The notes under the pieces are model-generated. The model worked only from the letters and a program-made list of their open reading frames with translations, made no database searches and had not been told where the DNA came from. From assembly GCA_947685225.1 (NCBI GenBank), contig CANTUV010000015.1, positions 5,518,001-5,582,000 on the forward strand: a DNA stretch of 64,000 nucleotides. The letters are read 5' to 3'. A program made the position numbers and the translations under genes. This document shows, piece after piece, positions 1 through 11,945 of the stretch (its first letter is position 1; each line of letters starts with the position of its first letter). This stretch comes from Garcia nutans. Its lineage: Eukaryota; Streptophyta; Magnoliopsida; Malpighiales; Euphorbiaceae.

Positions 1-764
1 GGCCACGGTCGTGGCAGCCAAGGGCCACGGGCGTGGCATCCAAGATGCTTCTATTTCAGACCAAACTCATGTATTATATGCTTCAAACTTCATCAAACAC
101 AATTATCATGAAAATTTACAAGAATAATTAAGCAAACTCAACATCTACAACAATAACCAATTCAAAACCCTAGCACAAACACAACTCTTACTTCTTCCAT
201 TCAACTCCACAATCACAAACAATTAACTCAACACTCTCAAACACACCACAATCAAACACACTCCTACTATCAACAACAATCCATCACTCAAACACAATTA
301 CAACTCAAAATAAAACAAGAGAATCAAGAGGAAACTTACCAAAGATGATGAAACTTCTTGAATTTCCAACTTGATTACTTGAATCTTCCTTCAATTTTGA
401 GCTTGGAACACAAAACTCTCTCTTGCTCTCTTGTCTTAGTGATGTCCAGCCAAGAAAGGAAAAGAAGAAGAAAAAGAAGAAGAAAAGAAGCAAAGTCAAA
501 ACATTTATCTCCACTCAAACCTCCTTTAAAACTCCACCAAGTATTTAATAATAAAATAATCAATTTCCTCTCTTCCACTTATTTTAATTTTCCACTTCTT
601 TTGACCATTTAATAGTTTGACTTGTATATGTTGTATATATTTCCATATATACAACATATACACTCTCTTCACTTCTTTTCTCTTTCCAATTTAACATATA
701 CATTAAATCCATATGTAACAATAAATTTTCCAAAAACTTTTAGGATATAATTTGGGATATTACA
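1..764 (-). mobile_element. Partial Tekay-like LTR (inverted)
   Basis: Read on the minus strand this starts at 764 with TGTAATATCC and runs off the left edge. It matches the first part of the element G LTRs: the AT-rich start, a block ending in a GGCCGG-free signal-like stretch, and the GCCACG..CGTGGC palindromes (here at 1-50). It is inserted in the last PMD exon of element A, because the PMD sequence resumes at 765. The other end and the second target-site copy lie outside the window, so solo LTR or full element cannot be decided. Short ORFs inside are chance frames. Confidence 0.88.
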
Positions 765-3324
765 TGGTCCTCATCAGAAGGAGATGAAAGGATCTCATGG
801 TCATCAGTCTGGGGACCTCTTGATGAAGAAGCACCGGGATCCCTCATCCCCTGAAATCGAAAGTCTCAGAAATGTTATTTAGATTGATGATATAAACTTT
901 CAAAATGAGAAGCATGCTGATGACTTGCAGCCAACTCTTCTTGAAGTTTTTTATTTTATTCTTCGAGCATCCGCTGTGAGCCAAGGAGGAAAAGGTAAGA
1001 GCATACATATAGCATAAACTATTATGAAATAAGAACGTACCAGGTAATTCAAATCAATACCCTGCGGATGAGATGGCATATCTGGCGGGCTAGAGTGAGC
1101 AGATGAAGGGGCAATAAAGGAAGGTCTAGCCTCATGATCAAATGAGCCGACATCCTGCAACAATCATTGTAAAAATCAAAGAAAGAAAAAGTTGCAAGGG
1201 AAAAGTGGTTAAAATGCAAAAATTCCTTTGGAAGATCAAAACAAGGAAAGAAGAGCATGAATCAAGCAAGACATGGCCAAGCCAAATCAAGCTTGGTCGT
1301 GTCACCTCAAATGAAATCTTGACAAAACATGACACGGGCAGGAGACACGGCCAAGCCACTGGCTCTGTCTCACCTAAAGGGTAAAGTCAAGAAAGACCAA
1401 CCAAAGAAAGAAAAGAAACAGTAGGTGACACTGGTAGGCAACACGGCCAAGTCACTGGCCGTGTCACATAACACGGCCACAAACTTGGCCGTGTCCCATC
1501 CTAAGCCAAGAACAAAGAATAATCAAAGAAAGAAACACAGAAGATGACACACCCAGGAGACACGGCCAAGCCACTTGCCATGTCACTGTCATCTTCAAAG
1601 AACAAAAAAAAATCAAAGAAAGAAACACAGAAGCTGACACACTCAGGTGACACAGCCATTTGCCTGAGTAGTACTGACCCCGAGATGTGGAAAAGACTCT
1701 CCTACATCTCCGTGATGTTCCTCGTCATCTCTACCCTCATTTTCATCAGAAATCTCTCGCACACCAACAGGAGATACATCAAAGTTCAAGAGTCTTCTTT
1801 GAATGAAATAGGCATAAAATGGACCATGTCAATGGAGAAATGACTCGGCATCACAACCATACCGGGGTGACCACCATGCATCCTCCGACATTGACATAAT
1901 ATTTAAAGTATATTCCAGGATTTGCATCAGAAACCTCCACTGCTCTAGACCGAGAAATCATTCATAAACTCTTTCCCTGAGAAACCAGCCACTAGACATT
2001 GGGCCAGCAATAATTCAGCGAGAATGTTTGAAAGACAGTGCAGCCCTCATCAAAGGAGACCAGTTTGCTCGCTCTTCTGGGCTCCACCAGGCCAAATTCA
2101 CCTGCGAAATAACATAAGGTAAGTAAGCTTTTACATAAAATTTAAAGCATACTAATATTATTTTACCTGGTCCCAGGTTAATCGACTCAACACATAGCGG
2201 TGAGTATGCACATGATGAGAGCCGGGAACCTCCACACGATCGGACAACCAGAAATTTAATCTCAAATATTCGATTCTCTCACGGAAAATATCGGGTACCC
2301 TCACAAGGTTATGTTCATATGCCCATTCCTACAATAACAATAAAGATTAAATTCATACAAGAAAAGTGGAAATGACATTGGTGAAGGAAAAGAATACCTC
2401 GACAACAGCCATCAAGCCAACAAAAGACTTCTTATTTCGGCAAAGCTTATCAAGACCATGGTAAAGACACGCGAGACCAGCTTCACCCCAACCAGAAGAT
2501 GGTACCATTCTGAGATAAGAAAGGGCACTCAACATTGACAAGTGAATGGAGGATTCAGTGCTGCCTAAGATGGTCGATCCGAGCAGATATAATAAAATTC
2601 CTCGAGCATACTATTTGGCCATGTCTCTGCCAACTCGTCCTTCGTAGTTCATCCAATAACTATGAATTGACTCGATTTTTATCTTAAAAGGCCCTTTATA
2701 TAATGGTTCCATACTAATTAATTCCTGAATTTCTTCAAATGTTAAAATATCATTGGTCAGGGGAACCGGAGCACCATCATATCTAAGGCCGGTTATGGCA
2801 GTAAAATCAACCGGACCAATTGTCATCTCCCCAATGGGCAAGTGAAAAGTGTGAGTTGTATCCAGCCATCACTCTGTAAGTGCCTGGACTATGCTCCGGT
2901 CTATCTGATATTCCTCGGATGACAATTGTAAGATGAACTGCTCAAAGCCGCAATCTCGGATAATCCGCCTTACCCGAGAAGGCACTACATCGTACCATTG
3001 CCGGGCTTTGTAAACACACCTACCAGCCCGAACAACGCAATGATCATGCTAACACAGACCCAGGTAAGTTAATACCAGGTAAGTACATATTATTCTACCT
3101 ACTTAAATTAATTTATTTTCCACAATAATAAAAAATACAAAATAATACAAAATAATAAAAAAATCATCGAGAGAAAAAGAAAGAAAAATAATTACTGTGT
3201 TCTTTTTATTGGAACTACGGTGAAGCAGCATCCCGGCTAGTATATCTAGATTTTCATCTTCATGATGCTGAATGAACTCCAATAACTTAGCATTAGAATG
3301 AGTCCTTGACCTCGAAGCATGCAT
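765..3324 (-). pseudogene. Antisense plant mobile domain (PMD) gene of element A, decayed
   Basis: PMD proteins (MAIN/MAIL family in plants, PMD-C type in Ty3 elements) are nuclear proteins linked to transposon silencing in the host; the role of element copies is unknown. Exons, inferred by alignment with the copy at 39706-54548 and by splice sites, are 3324-3196, 3048-2398, 2328-2167, 2101-1664, 1154-1041 and from 973 leftward. The first five have the same lengths as in the other copy (129, 651, 162, 438, 114 bp). Visible PMD motifs include HLPIGEMTIGP, GLRYDG and the later DEAGLACLY-like block. Exon 2 has two in-frame stops, one a CGA to TGA change, and exon 4 has further stops. The donor after exon 4 is GC. 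The fourth intron is about 510 bp against about 68 bp in the other copy. A Tekay LTR cuts the last exon at 765. Confidence 0.85.
1185..1663. repeat. Degenerate palindrome-bearing repeat inside a PMD intron
   Basis: This stretch is absent from the matching intron of the E copy. It consists of diverged units with the text AATCAAAGAAAGAAACACAG followed by a palindrome with arms ACACGGCCA and TGGCCGTGT. Two perfect 9-6-9 palindromes lie at 1441-1464 and 1471-1494; others (1328-1375, 1558-1590) are degraded. The same palindrome occurs in Tekay LTRs of this window. Confidence 0.7.
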
Positions 3325-3413
3325 TCTTTTTGAAAAATGTGTTAAAATTGAAAGAAATTTGAGAGAATTAGAATGTGAAATTTTTTGCTATGAAATGAAA
3401 TGAAGAATTTGCT

Positions 3414-3600
3414 CCTTTTTATAGAGAAATGGCAAGCAAAAAAACAAAATTCAAAACTGTTCATAAATAGTAAACTTTACTATTTATGAATAGCGTTACT
3501 ATTGATAAATAGTAAATATTACTATTTTTAATAGTAAATACTATTTGATACTATTTACGAATAGTAAATAGTGCATGAACATCGATTATTCAGTAAATAA
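3414..3600 (-). promoter_or_regulatory. Promoter of the antisense PMD gene in element A
   Basis: On the minus strand a TATA box (CTATAAAAAGG, 3424-3414) lies about 90 bases upstream of the PMD start codon at 3324. Upstream, 3470-3600 is an AT-rich run of short palindromes of the form ATAGTAAATACTATT. The same TATA and AT-rich block precede the PMD gene of element E (23673-23914), which supports a real, conserved promoter independent of the LTR. Confidence 0.65.
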
Positions 3601-3727
3601 ACAGTAAATTCAATTATTCACTTTAATCATTCAAAATATTGCGGGTATATAAATATTTATACACCCAGGGGCAATAAGAAGACATATGCATAAAAATTAG
3701 GCAAACTTTTTGAAATAAAAAATTATT

Positions 3728-4262
3728 AGCTCGGGTCCAAAACCCAAATTGTCTTTAGGTCTAGAACCTAGAATTTATTTCTATGTCCAGAACTTAGCTC
3801 GGGTCCAGAACCTAAATTTTTCATTAGGTCCAGAACCTAGAATTATTCCCAAATTCAATCTTAGCTCGGGTCCAGAACCCAAATTTTACTATTAGGTCTA
3901 GAACCTAGAATTATTCCTAAGTCCAGAACTTAGCTCGGGTCTAGAACCCAAATTTTACCATAGGTCCAGAACCTAGAATTATTTATAAGTCCGGAACTTA
4001 GCTCGGGTCCAGAACTTAGAATTACTTCTAAGTCCAGAACTTAGCTCGGGTCCAAAACCCAAAGTACCATTAGGTCAAGAACCTAGAATTAACCTTGAGT
4101 CCAGAACTCGAACCGGGTCCAGAACCCAAATTACCATTAGGTCCAGAACCTAGAATTATTCCTAAGTCCAGAACTTAGCTCGGGTCCAGAACCCGAATTT
4201 TCCTTAGGTCCAGAACCTAGAATTATCCTTGAGTCTAGAACTCGAACCGGGTCCAAAACCCA
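3728..4262 (+). repeat. Tandem repeats in the 3' UTR of element A
   Basis: About 22 diverged units of 22-25 bp built on GGTCCAGAACCTAGAATT, alternating between GGGTCCAGAACCC, GGTCCAGAACCT and AGTCCAGAACTT variants, giving a higher-order period near 70 bp. The array lies just upstream of the polypurine tract. Such hypervariable 3' UTR arrays are known in Tat/Ogre elements and can seed satellites. Element E carries the same unit (12541-13273); element F carries a different one. Confidence 0.9.
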
Positions 4263-4334
4263 AAACCTCCACCATCTCAAAAATTAAGTCTTGTTGCTTT
4301 TCACTCTCTTTCACTAAGGTTTCAAATCATTCAA

Positions 4335-4347
4335 GCAGGGGGCAAAC
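4335..4347 (+). other. Polypurine tract of element A
   Basis: GCAGGGGGCAAAC directly abuts the TGTAGACCC start of the LTR. An identical tract precedes the 3' LTR of element F at 37490-37502. It primes plus-strand DNA synthesis. Confidence 0.85.
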
Positions 4348-6616
4348 TGTAGACCCTTAATTTTTGACCCAGTCCGATTTAGTCCAAAATAATTTTTGTG
4401 TTGTCTAATATAATTTAATTGGTCCAAAATAATTTTTGTTATCTTAATTAAATAATTTTTGCTTTATTATCTAATTTTTTAATAAAAATAAAAATAAAAA
4501 TAAACAAATTAAAATTAAAATCGACGACAGAAAAATCGGCGACGAAAAAAATCGTCGCCGAAAATTCCAGCAGGCTTGGCCGTGGGCCATTTCGCCTGCA
4601 GGAGTTTCCTGCAGGTGAAATGGCCAAAGCCATTTTGCCTGCAGGATTTTTCTGAGGGCGAAATGGCCCGCAGGCCTACTCCCCGCCCCCTGCCATAGCC
4701 AATTACGGCAGATTTTTTTCTCCAGTGCAATTTTTCCTGCGGCAAATTTTTTCTCCAGCGAAATTTTTCGACGCAAATTTTTCGAAACCTAATACAATTA
4801 GGTTTCGGTTTTCTTTTATCATTAAATATGGAATGCTGTGTGTAACTAGGAAAAAACCAATAAAAAACCTCAATAAATAACAACACAAAAGGGATGAAAA
4901 AGATATTCAGAAATTGGGACCGAATTTTGAACAATAGTGGATCCGAATCTGTGAAGGAAATCAGCTTGAATCAAATTGATTTTTTGAGGGAATAGAAAAA
5001 CGATTTAAGCAATTCAAAGGCAAAAAGACTTGTCTTTGTGCTTGTTCATCCAAGAAGAATTATTTTTGGAGGAATCAACAAAATGAGGTATGGATTAAAT
5101 TTTTGTTTTTTAATATTTTTCACAGTAACATAAACTATCTAATTGTGGCTTTCAAACTCAAAATCCCAGAATTTTAATTTAGCTTTTCAAAAATTAAAAA
5201 CACTAATTCGTTGCTTTATTTTCCAAAGATTTTAAATTTATTAATTTAGTTTCTTCAAAACCCCAAAATCCTAATTTACTTTCCAAATCATTAAAACCCT
5301 TAAATTATATGCTGTTTCTTTCCAAAAGCCTTAAAAATTACATTTTTTTGCTTTATAAACTTTAAATCGTTGGTGTATTTTCATAAAACTCCCTAAAAAT
5401 ATTCAATTGTTTTTTCCAAATTCTAAAAACCAATTCATCACCCGAAACCCTAATTTTAAATCCTAAAACCCTAATTCAACTCCAAATATTAAAATAGTGA
5501 GCACTAACCCTTTTAAAACCTTAAACCCTAATATTTTATGAACCCTAATCCTTAAAACCTTAAAAATTATATAAACACAAATATTTAACTTTACATAGTA
5601 GCTTAAAAACAAAATGCAATAACCGAAAATCATAAATCAAAGTGTTTTAAAGTGTCCAAAACCCTAGTTTCATGATTTCACCATTCAAACATTAATTTGT
5701 TTAACCAAAATGTCTTACCAATCTTTTAAAACATAAAATCCTTAATTTATTTTAATTCTTTAAAAGTCACAGTAGCTTAAACTTGTGAAAATCCAAAACC
5801 CTAAACATATGAAATAAAGAACCCTAAATGGAAACAATAGCTATAATTTAGATTTTTATTTGCCTTATTCAATTCTATATTTAATTATGCTTTGATTTAT
5901 TTTATATGCTTTAATTTATTTAAGTTCAATACTTAGGTTATTTAATTTATCATGGATGGATGTTTACTTTCTAGTGATGTTTAATACCTTTGATGAATGA
6001 TTTATTTATTATGAATGGTTATTTACTTTTATCAATTTATTTAGATTTCCAAATGTTGTAAGAGGTATGTTTCCACTTGGTGAGTACCTCATTAGTTAAA
6101 TATCATGTAATTTAATTTGCTTTTCTATTTTAGAACCTATGTAAAGGGCATGTTTCTACGTTTAGGTGGGTGTCCTATTTAGGCATGTGATGGAAGGACA
6201 TGTTTCCATCTTCGGATGGGTGTCCATTTATTTGTTTTGCTTGGACCTTACTTTGATTTTAATATATTGATGCTTTCTTTTAATTATTATATGTAATATG
6301 GATAATGTTGTTATATTTAAGAATTTTATAATATTAAGACCTGTAAAGGAGGCCGGTTCCAATGTACCGGGCGTTGTGGGGGGTGCTGGGCCATTTCTCA
6401 CCTTCCCCACACGTATCCAACTTTTCAAACCCATTAGGGGGTTAGGGATTCCTTAGGAATCGAGTCATCCACCCCTTTCTTTTTCCAGGCCTGTCCGGGT
6501 GGCGACTCCATTTTCTCTAGACTTAGGTCCGTTGTTCTCTAAGGCCCCGAGCCTAAACAGTGCCTAAGTTGCAAGAACCATTCCACTGGGAGTGGGGGCG
6601 AAAATCCCCGCTCACA
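4348..6616 (+). mobile_element. 3' LTR of Tat element A (2269 bp)
   Basis: Starts TGTAGACCC and ends CCCCGCTCACA. It aligns along its length with the two LTRs of element F. The first 450 bp (U3) hold a GC-rich hairpin block; the middle is AT-rich with several AAACCCTAA motifs (5445-5830). The last 200 bp are highly conserved among all copies and include GGCGACTCC-like and CGGGAGTGGGGGC segments. ORFs inside, such as 4515-4934, show no conserved coding signal. Confidence 0.92.
4585..4625 (+). other. 19-bp hairpin in the U3 of LTR A
   Basis: Arms 4585-4603 and 4607-4625 are inverted repeats with one mismatch and a 3-base loop GTT. A matching hairpin with a changed sequence occurs in the 5' LTR of F at 24143-24175. 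A second small perfect hairpin GGCGACGA...TCGTCGCC lies at about 4539-4561. Confidence 0.8.
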
Positions 6617-7738
6617 CCTCGGCATTGAAGTTTGGTGGTAGTGGTTTATGTAGTAGTCGAGGAGCTAATAGTTGCAACAACCCTTTCTTTTGTAGCTTGA
6701 TAGAGGTTTCCCCAATTCTGAGAATTGTCTTTTATTTCCTTGACTAGTCGCATTAACATCAACTTCTTTTTGCATGGTTTGATTGCTAGGCTGATAATTT
6801 CCTTTCTCATTCCTTCTTATTGAAAAGTGATTCTTCTCCCTTTCCCACTCTTCAATTTGTAGACCAGCTTGGAGAAGATCTTTGAAATCATGGATGAGTG
6901 TATGAGACATCCTTTCACGTAGACTAGGCAACATGCCTCTCACGATCATCCTTATTTGATCAGATTCATCGGGCCTTTTCTTGAGCAAAGCAGCCTTGTT
7001 TCTCCATCTTTTCACATAGTCCACAAAATTCTCATTTGGCCTTTGTCTAATGGACTCCACTTCCATTAAGGTAACTTCCAACTCAACATTATACCCATAT
7101 TGCTGGATAAAGGCTTTGTAAAGTAGATCCCAACTTTTTTGCATTCCATCATCTAAGGTATTGAACCAATTTTATACAATAGGGTCCAATGAGAGCATGA
7201 AGTACCTTAGGGTTTGAGCCTTAGTAGCTTGGGCAGACTGCATAGCAGTGATATACTACTTCACATGGAGATGAGGATTTTCAGTTCCATCAAACTTTGC
7301 AAAAGATGGCATCTTGAACTTGTACGGGACTTCTTCATCTAGCTCAAATAATTTGTCAACTTCGGACATTTCCTCGGTTTTCAGTTTCTTCTCAAATTTC
7401 TTTTCTAAATCAGCAATCATCTTTTCAACATCAGAAGTCTTAGTCTTTTCAATAGTTGCCTTCTCAATAATCTTCGGCTCCTTTTTGTCTTGAGGATCTT
7501 GTTAGTATTGAGCCCAATCATCATCATCAATGATCACCTTATCATCATTAAAAGCTACTTCACCAACTTTAGCCTTCTCTTTATCCTTTGGCTTCTTGGA
7601 ACTAGCAGATGCTTCGGCATTATTTCCTAAAATTGCAGCTAGTTGATTCTTTATGGTCTCGGCCATGGCCTTTTTTATTTCTTCCATTTTGGCATTGAGG
7701 GCTTCATCCACCATTCTTTTAATTTGTTCGGGATCCAT
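6617..7738 (-). pseudogene. gag: gag fragment of Tat element D
   Basis: The capsid precursor of a Tat element, read from the ATG at 7738 toward the left. It shows the acidic N-terminal part (EALNAKMEEIKKAMAETIKN), a Lys/Glu-rich linker, and the conserved capsid block QRPNENFVDYVKRWRNKAAL near 7030. In-frame stops occur near 7502, near 7257 and near 7174, so it is not translatable in full. The reading frame is cut at 6617 by element A, before the zinc-knuckle-like CQFH..GH..C region seen in F. Its leader ORF lies just upstream at 7804-8076. Confidence 0.88.
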
Positions 7739-7803
7739 TTTTTTGGTGAGCAAGTGATTGAGTCGTTGCTAGATTCTTCATCTTCGGCGTAGGTCAGATT
7801 GTT

Positions 7804-8076
7804 TTAAGCTTTTGAACTGTCATAATTCAGGGCTGTGAGCCAGAGAGGATCAATGATATGAGATGCAAATGTATGCATGTATGCATGTATACACGAACAA
7901 TTAACAAACAAGGACAAATAGGACTTTCCTTCTGACCTTATAACATCCACACACGAATAGCAAGTCTCTTTTCCTAGGTATATGGTTAACAAAATACCAA
8001 CATGGGGTATCTTATTTTTGAATATTTTCATCGGACGTTTCAACCAATAGTTATATTTTTGAAAATGGAAATCCAT
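7804..8076 (-). CDS. Conserved leader ORF upstream of gag, element D
   Basis: A 90-codon ORF starting MDFHFQKYNYWLKRP that lies between the primer site and gag. Homologous frames occur at the same place in F (29565-29861) and E (about 63000-62650); in E the frame runs into gag, in F a stop separates them. It contains HAYMHTFASHIIDPLW. No family is recognised. Ogre elements are known to have an ORF1 upstream of gag, so this may be its reduced counterpart or a gag extension. Translation is not shown. Confidence 0.4.
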   Translation of the reverse strand: MDFHFQKYNYWLKRPMKIFKNKIPHVGILLTIYLGKETCYSCVDVIRSEGKSYLSLFVNCSCIHAYMHTFASHIIDPLWLTALNYDSSKA

Positions 8077-8594
8077 TCATAGTAATTCCCATTAATTAGG
8101 TTTTAATCCATTTATCCAACCAAAGTAGCTTTTATTCTACATTGGATTAAAACTAAATTAAGAGGTTTATTATAGATAGATTTCTCACATGAAAAAGTAA
8201 CTAATGATTCATGCCAAAAACTAGCCCATGATTAATTATTCTTAGGATAAACTAGGCTTACAATTGATTTTTGGTATTTCTTAATTGACCCAAATAATTT
8301 GTAAGCTCTTTGTAAGAAAAGGTTGGATAAAAATAATTTTGTTTCTAAGCCCATTGTAAAAAGATCTTAGAAAAAATGGATTTTGGGCTTAGCATTTGGG
8401 CCATGAGCAAAATAATGTTTGATTTTTTTTTAGAAAAGTTTTATGTCCAAAGACCATCTTGAAAAGTTTTGAAAATAGCTTAGGTCTTTTGGATTTTAAA
8501 GAAAAATTTATTTTGAGCTTACAATATACTTAGGTCATATTAGAAAAAGAACAAACCAAATAAGTCGTGACTTAAGCCAAGATAAATTAACCAT
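8077..8594 (-). other. Leader (5' UTR) of element D, gag-proximal part
   Basis: Non-coding, AT-rich leader matching 63000-63480 of E and 29040-29530 of F (inverted). It continues at 11946 after the solo LTR. No coding signal is seen. Confidence 0.75.
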
Positions 8595-11500
8595 TGTAAC
8601 ACCCCGATACTCCATATAAGTACTATACATACACCTGGTATACATACAGTAAGTATATAAAGTATAAGGATGTCACTTTTCGTTACATTTTAAAAACCTT
8701 TAACAGAATTCAAACCACAATACATTAATTTGAAGAACATTTACAAATCATTATATTTTTAATGATCTTACATATATATCCTAATCTTATTTTTATCAAA
8801 ACTGCATTTATACATATACATACACTTTTGTCAGAAATACATCATAATTAAAAATTATACATGTATGCATCACCCTCTAGTTGGTCTCGACAAACTCTTA
8901 CTCTTCTCGTGGCATAATGAAAGACTTCATATCTTCCTCCTAGACACCTGCGCGATTACACATCCGCACTAAGCCCGAGAGCTTAGTAGTACAAATAAAT
9001 ATTAAAAATATACTTTACAAAAGAATCATACCTCATATTTTTAGCATCATGTTTTATTGTTTTCTTATCCCGTTTTTCCTTTATTAGTGCATTCTTCATA
9101 TACTCCCACTAATCTCATAGATTATATATATATATATATATTTACATAAAACATTCACAAAACGATACTTACCATTGCTACCTCATATACATATTACATG
9201 TCATATTATACTTCCATAATCATTTATCTCAACATAACTTCTCAAAATCAAAACTCTTTTCAATAACTCATTTATACAATATTATCATGCCATACTTCAT
9301 AACTTTACATCTCATTACACTATTCAATTAAATCATTATCCACAATTCAACATTCATGAATCACATTTTCAACAAAGGTAATCATTATATCATTCGATTG
9401 AATCATTATCCGCGATACATCATTAATACTCACAATCAATACATCGATACACATATTACACAACATACTTCATAATGTTATTTTGTTCACAATTCACCAA
9501 TCATGAGTCACATTGCCAACAAAGTCAATCATAGATCTCATTACTCATTTATTTCAACATTTATATATCATATTAACAATAAAGACAGACTCGGGCCCAA
9601 AAGACACTAATATGCCATTCAATTTTCAGATTTAATGCTTTGGTTCAATCATCACATTTATCATTATCCCAACTAGGCTTCAAGGATTAGGTTCAACCAA
9701 GCTTCAAGGGGAACAAAGCATGCTAAGTATCAACCCAACTTGGCTTCAAGAACCAATCCAACCTAGCTTCAAGGGTTGTAACATCTCAATTAGGCTTCAA
9801 GGATTAGACCCAACCAAGCTTCAAGGGGAGTAAAACATGTTAAACTTCAACCCAACTTGGCTTTAAGGATCAAGTCCAACCTAACTTCAAGAGATTGTTA
9901 CTAATATTAGGCATGCCACCAACAACAAACTCTGAAAATGGAATAACACATTAGCCACACAATTCATTCATTATTTCATTAGCACTTTCATTCTCAATTC
10001 TCATCATCATCTAGGCAAACATGCCTCATTTATCTCAATTGAAACATCATAGCCAAACACAATGGCTTCACATCACATTTGAATCATCATAGCCAAACAC
10101 AATGGCTTCACATTACATTTAAATCATCATAGCCAAACACAATGGCTTCACATCACATTTTATCTCAATTCACATTATACACTTTATCATCCAAGCATAC
10201 ATAATCAATTACATTGCATATGTATCTTAAATTCATTGTCATATAAACCATATGTCCATTTATTTCATTTTGATCATTATTATCAACTATGATAACATCA
10301 CATTTCATCATTTCTCAAGACACATTTACACCATTCATTATTAAAACATTTATCATAACAAATTGCATTTGGACATACCTTTTTGGATAATCATTATAGC
10401 TTTCACACTATACAAATAACAACATTAGTCACATTGTATTAACAATATAATAATCTACTTAACACTGTTTTAAGTTTCAAAATAATATAAAAGAATGAGT
10501 CTAGGTAAATTTGTACTTACCTCAAGAACTACTCCCATCAAACTATACATAATCAATTACCTCATCATATCCTTCACATTTTACCTATAGCATCATTGAT
10601 GTAACATTACAAAGTACATTATTCATATGCATCATCAATATCATCAAACGTATGCTATAAATCTCAACATCATATGAATATATGTTCCACATATATTTGT
10701 TTAGGTCATTCTTTGTTTTCAAAGTGTTTAGAGTGTTTATGTTTAGGTTTAGGTACAACAAGACCTTTGAAGAATCAAAACAATGTGAGAAAAGTCAAGA
10801 ACCATCACAGTAGCTAACACCCTCAAGGGACACGGCCAAGCTTGTGGCCGTGTCTCTCATCACCAATTCAAGCTGAGGCAAACACGGGCAAGGGACACAG
10901 CCGTGTCTCTCAACAAAAATCAGGCAGTGGCAAACATGGGCAAGGGACACGGCCGTGTCTCTCCAAAAATAATCTGACATTTTCCTTAGACTTGGCCGTG
11001 TCTCCCAAAAATCTTAAGTCTTGGCCGTGTTCCTTCTTTGGTTTGGCTGTGTCTCACATGAACAAAACCCTAAATGTGGCCAAAACTCTTTTAATTGCAT
11101 TTAAACTCATTGTGCACAACATAGCCTCATTCAAATGGATATAAACAATGTCATTAACACTTATTTTACATATTCATCACAATATTCTCATTAACAAATC
11201 ATTAACAACACATTTAAACACATACAACTTCAAAACCCTAAATCAACATCATTCTTATTCTTTCAATTTCAATATCCACTCAACTTACCATTTTCAAACC
11301 AAAACCAACACCAATTTAACTTACAACCAATTTAAACACTTATAATCACATCTCAACCCCACCAAATCATAATCTCAACAAATCAAAACTCACTTCAAAT
11401 ACAACTTCAAAAATAACAAAGGAAAACAAGAGAGTACTTACCTAATTGAAGAAATTTCACAACTCTCCAACTTAATCCTTTAATTCTCCCTTCAATTTGA

Positions 11501-11940
11501 TGTTAGAAATGAAAACACTTCTCTTGCTCTCCCTTTCCTTATGGTAGCCGGCCACACCAAATGAGAAGAGAAGAAAAATAAAATAAAGTCAAACTCCTCT
11601 TCTTCTTTTAATCTCCACCAAGCAATTCTACATGAGCAATTACTAACATGCCCTCTTCCCATTTAACTTAACTTCTTTTTCTTATATGCCCTTAATAGTA
11701 ATTCCACATGCCACAAATAAATATCCTCTTGCATTGACCTTCCATTTTGACTTATGTATATGTTATATATATTACCATATACCCAACATATACACTTTCT
11801 CTCTACACATGCCTTTCCTTTTTAAACAATACATAAACATTCTCTTTTCAATTTCTTTTCTTATCAACATAACATATACACATAATTCAAACAAACAATA
11901 ATTATATCCAAACTTCTAGGGCATACGTTGGGATATTACA
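8595..11940 (-). mobile_element. Solo Tekay-like LTR (3346 bp), inverted
   Basis: Runs TGTAACACCCC...GATATTACA on the plus strand and is flanked by the 5-bp target duplication ACCAT (8590-8594 and 11941-11945). There is no internal region, so this is a solo LTR. It carries the family landmarks: the CTAAGC/GCGCGAT double hairpin near 8948-8995, the inverted-repeat cassette (about 9618-9945), and ACACGGCCA palindromes near 10830-11050. It is about 0.8 kb longer than other copies; part of this is an AT-rich expansion at 8990-9590 and a three-copy 38-bp repeat (TCATAGCCAAACACAATGGC) at about 10047-10160. It lies in the leader of D. Confidence 0.93.
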
Positions 11941-11945
11941 ACCAT

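Larger units (their letters stand above)
765..6616 (+). mobile_element. Tat-lineage element A, 3' part
   Basis: The 3' portion of a Tat/Ogre-like Ty3 retrotransposon in plus orientation. In order it holds an antisense PMD gene (765-3324), that gene's promoter, an AT-rich palindromic stretch, a tandem-repeat 3' UTR, a polypurine tract and a complete 3' LTR. Its gag-pol would lie left of the window. It is inserted in the gag of element D: D's coding sequence resumes at 6617 immediately after the LTR terminus CACA. The target duplication cannot be checked because the left end is not in the window. Confidence 0.85.

Noticed and set aside
4515..4934. 139-codon minus-strand ORF in the U3 of LTR A
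   Set aside because: It falls in the hairpin-rich LTR start and the frame is not kept in the LTRs of F.
5445..5560. Interstitial telomere tract
   Set aside because: AAACCCTAA motifs are scattered singly in AT-rich LTR sequence, not in tandem.
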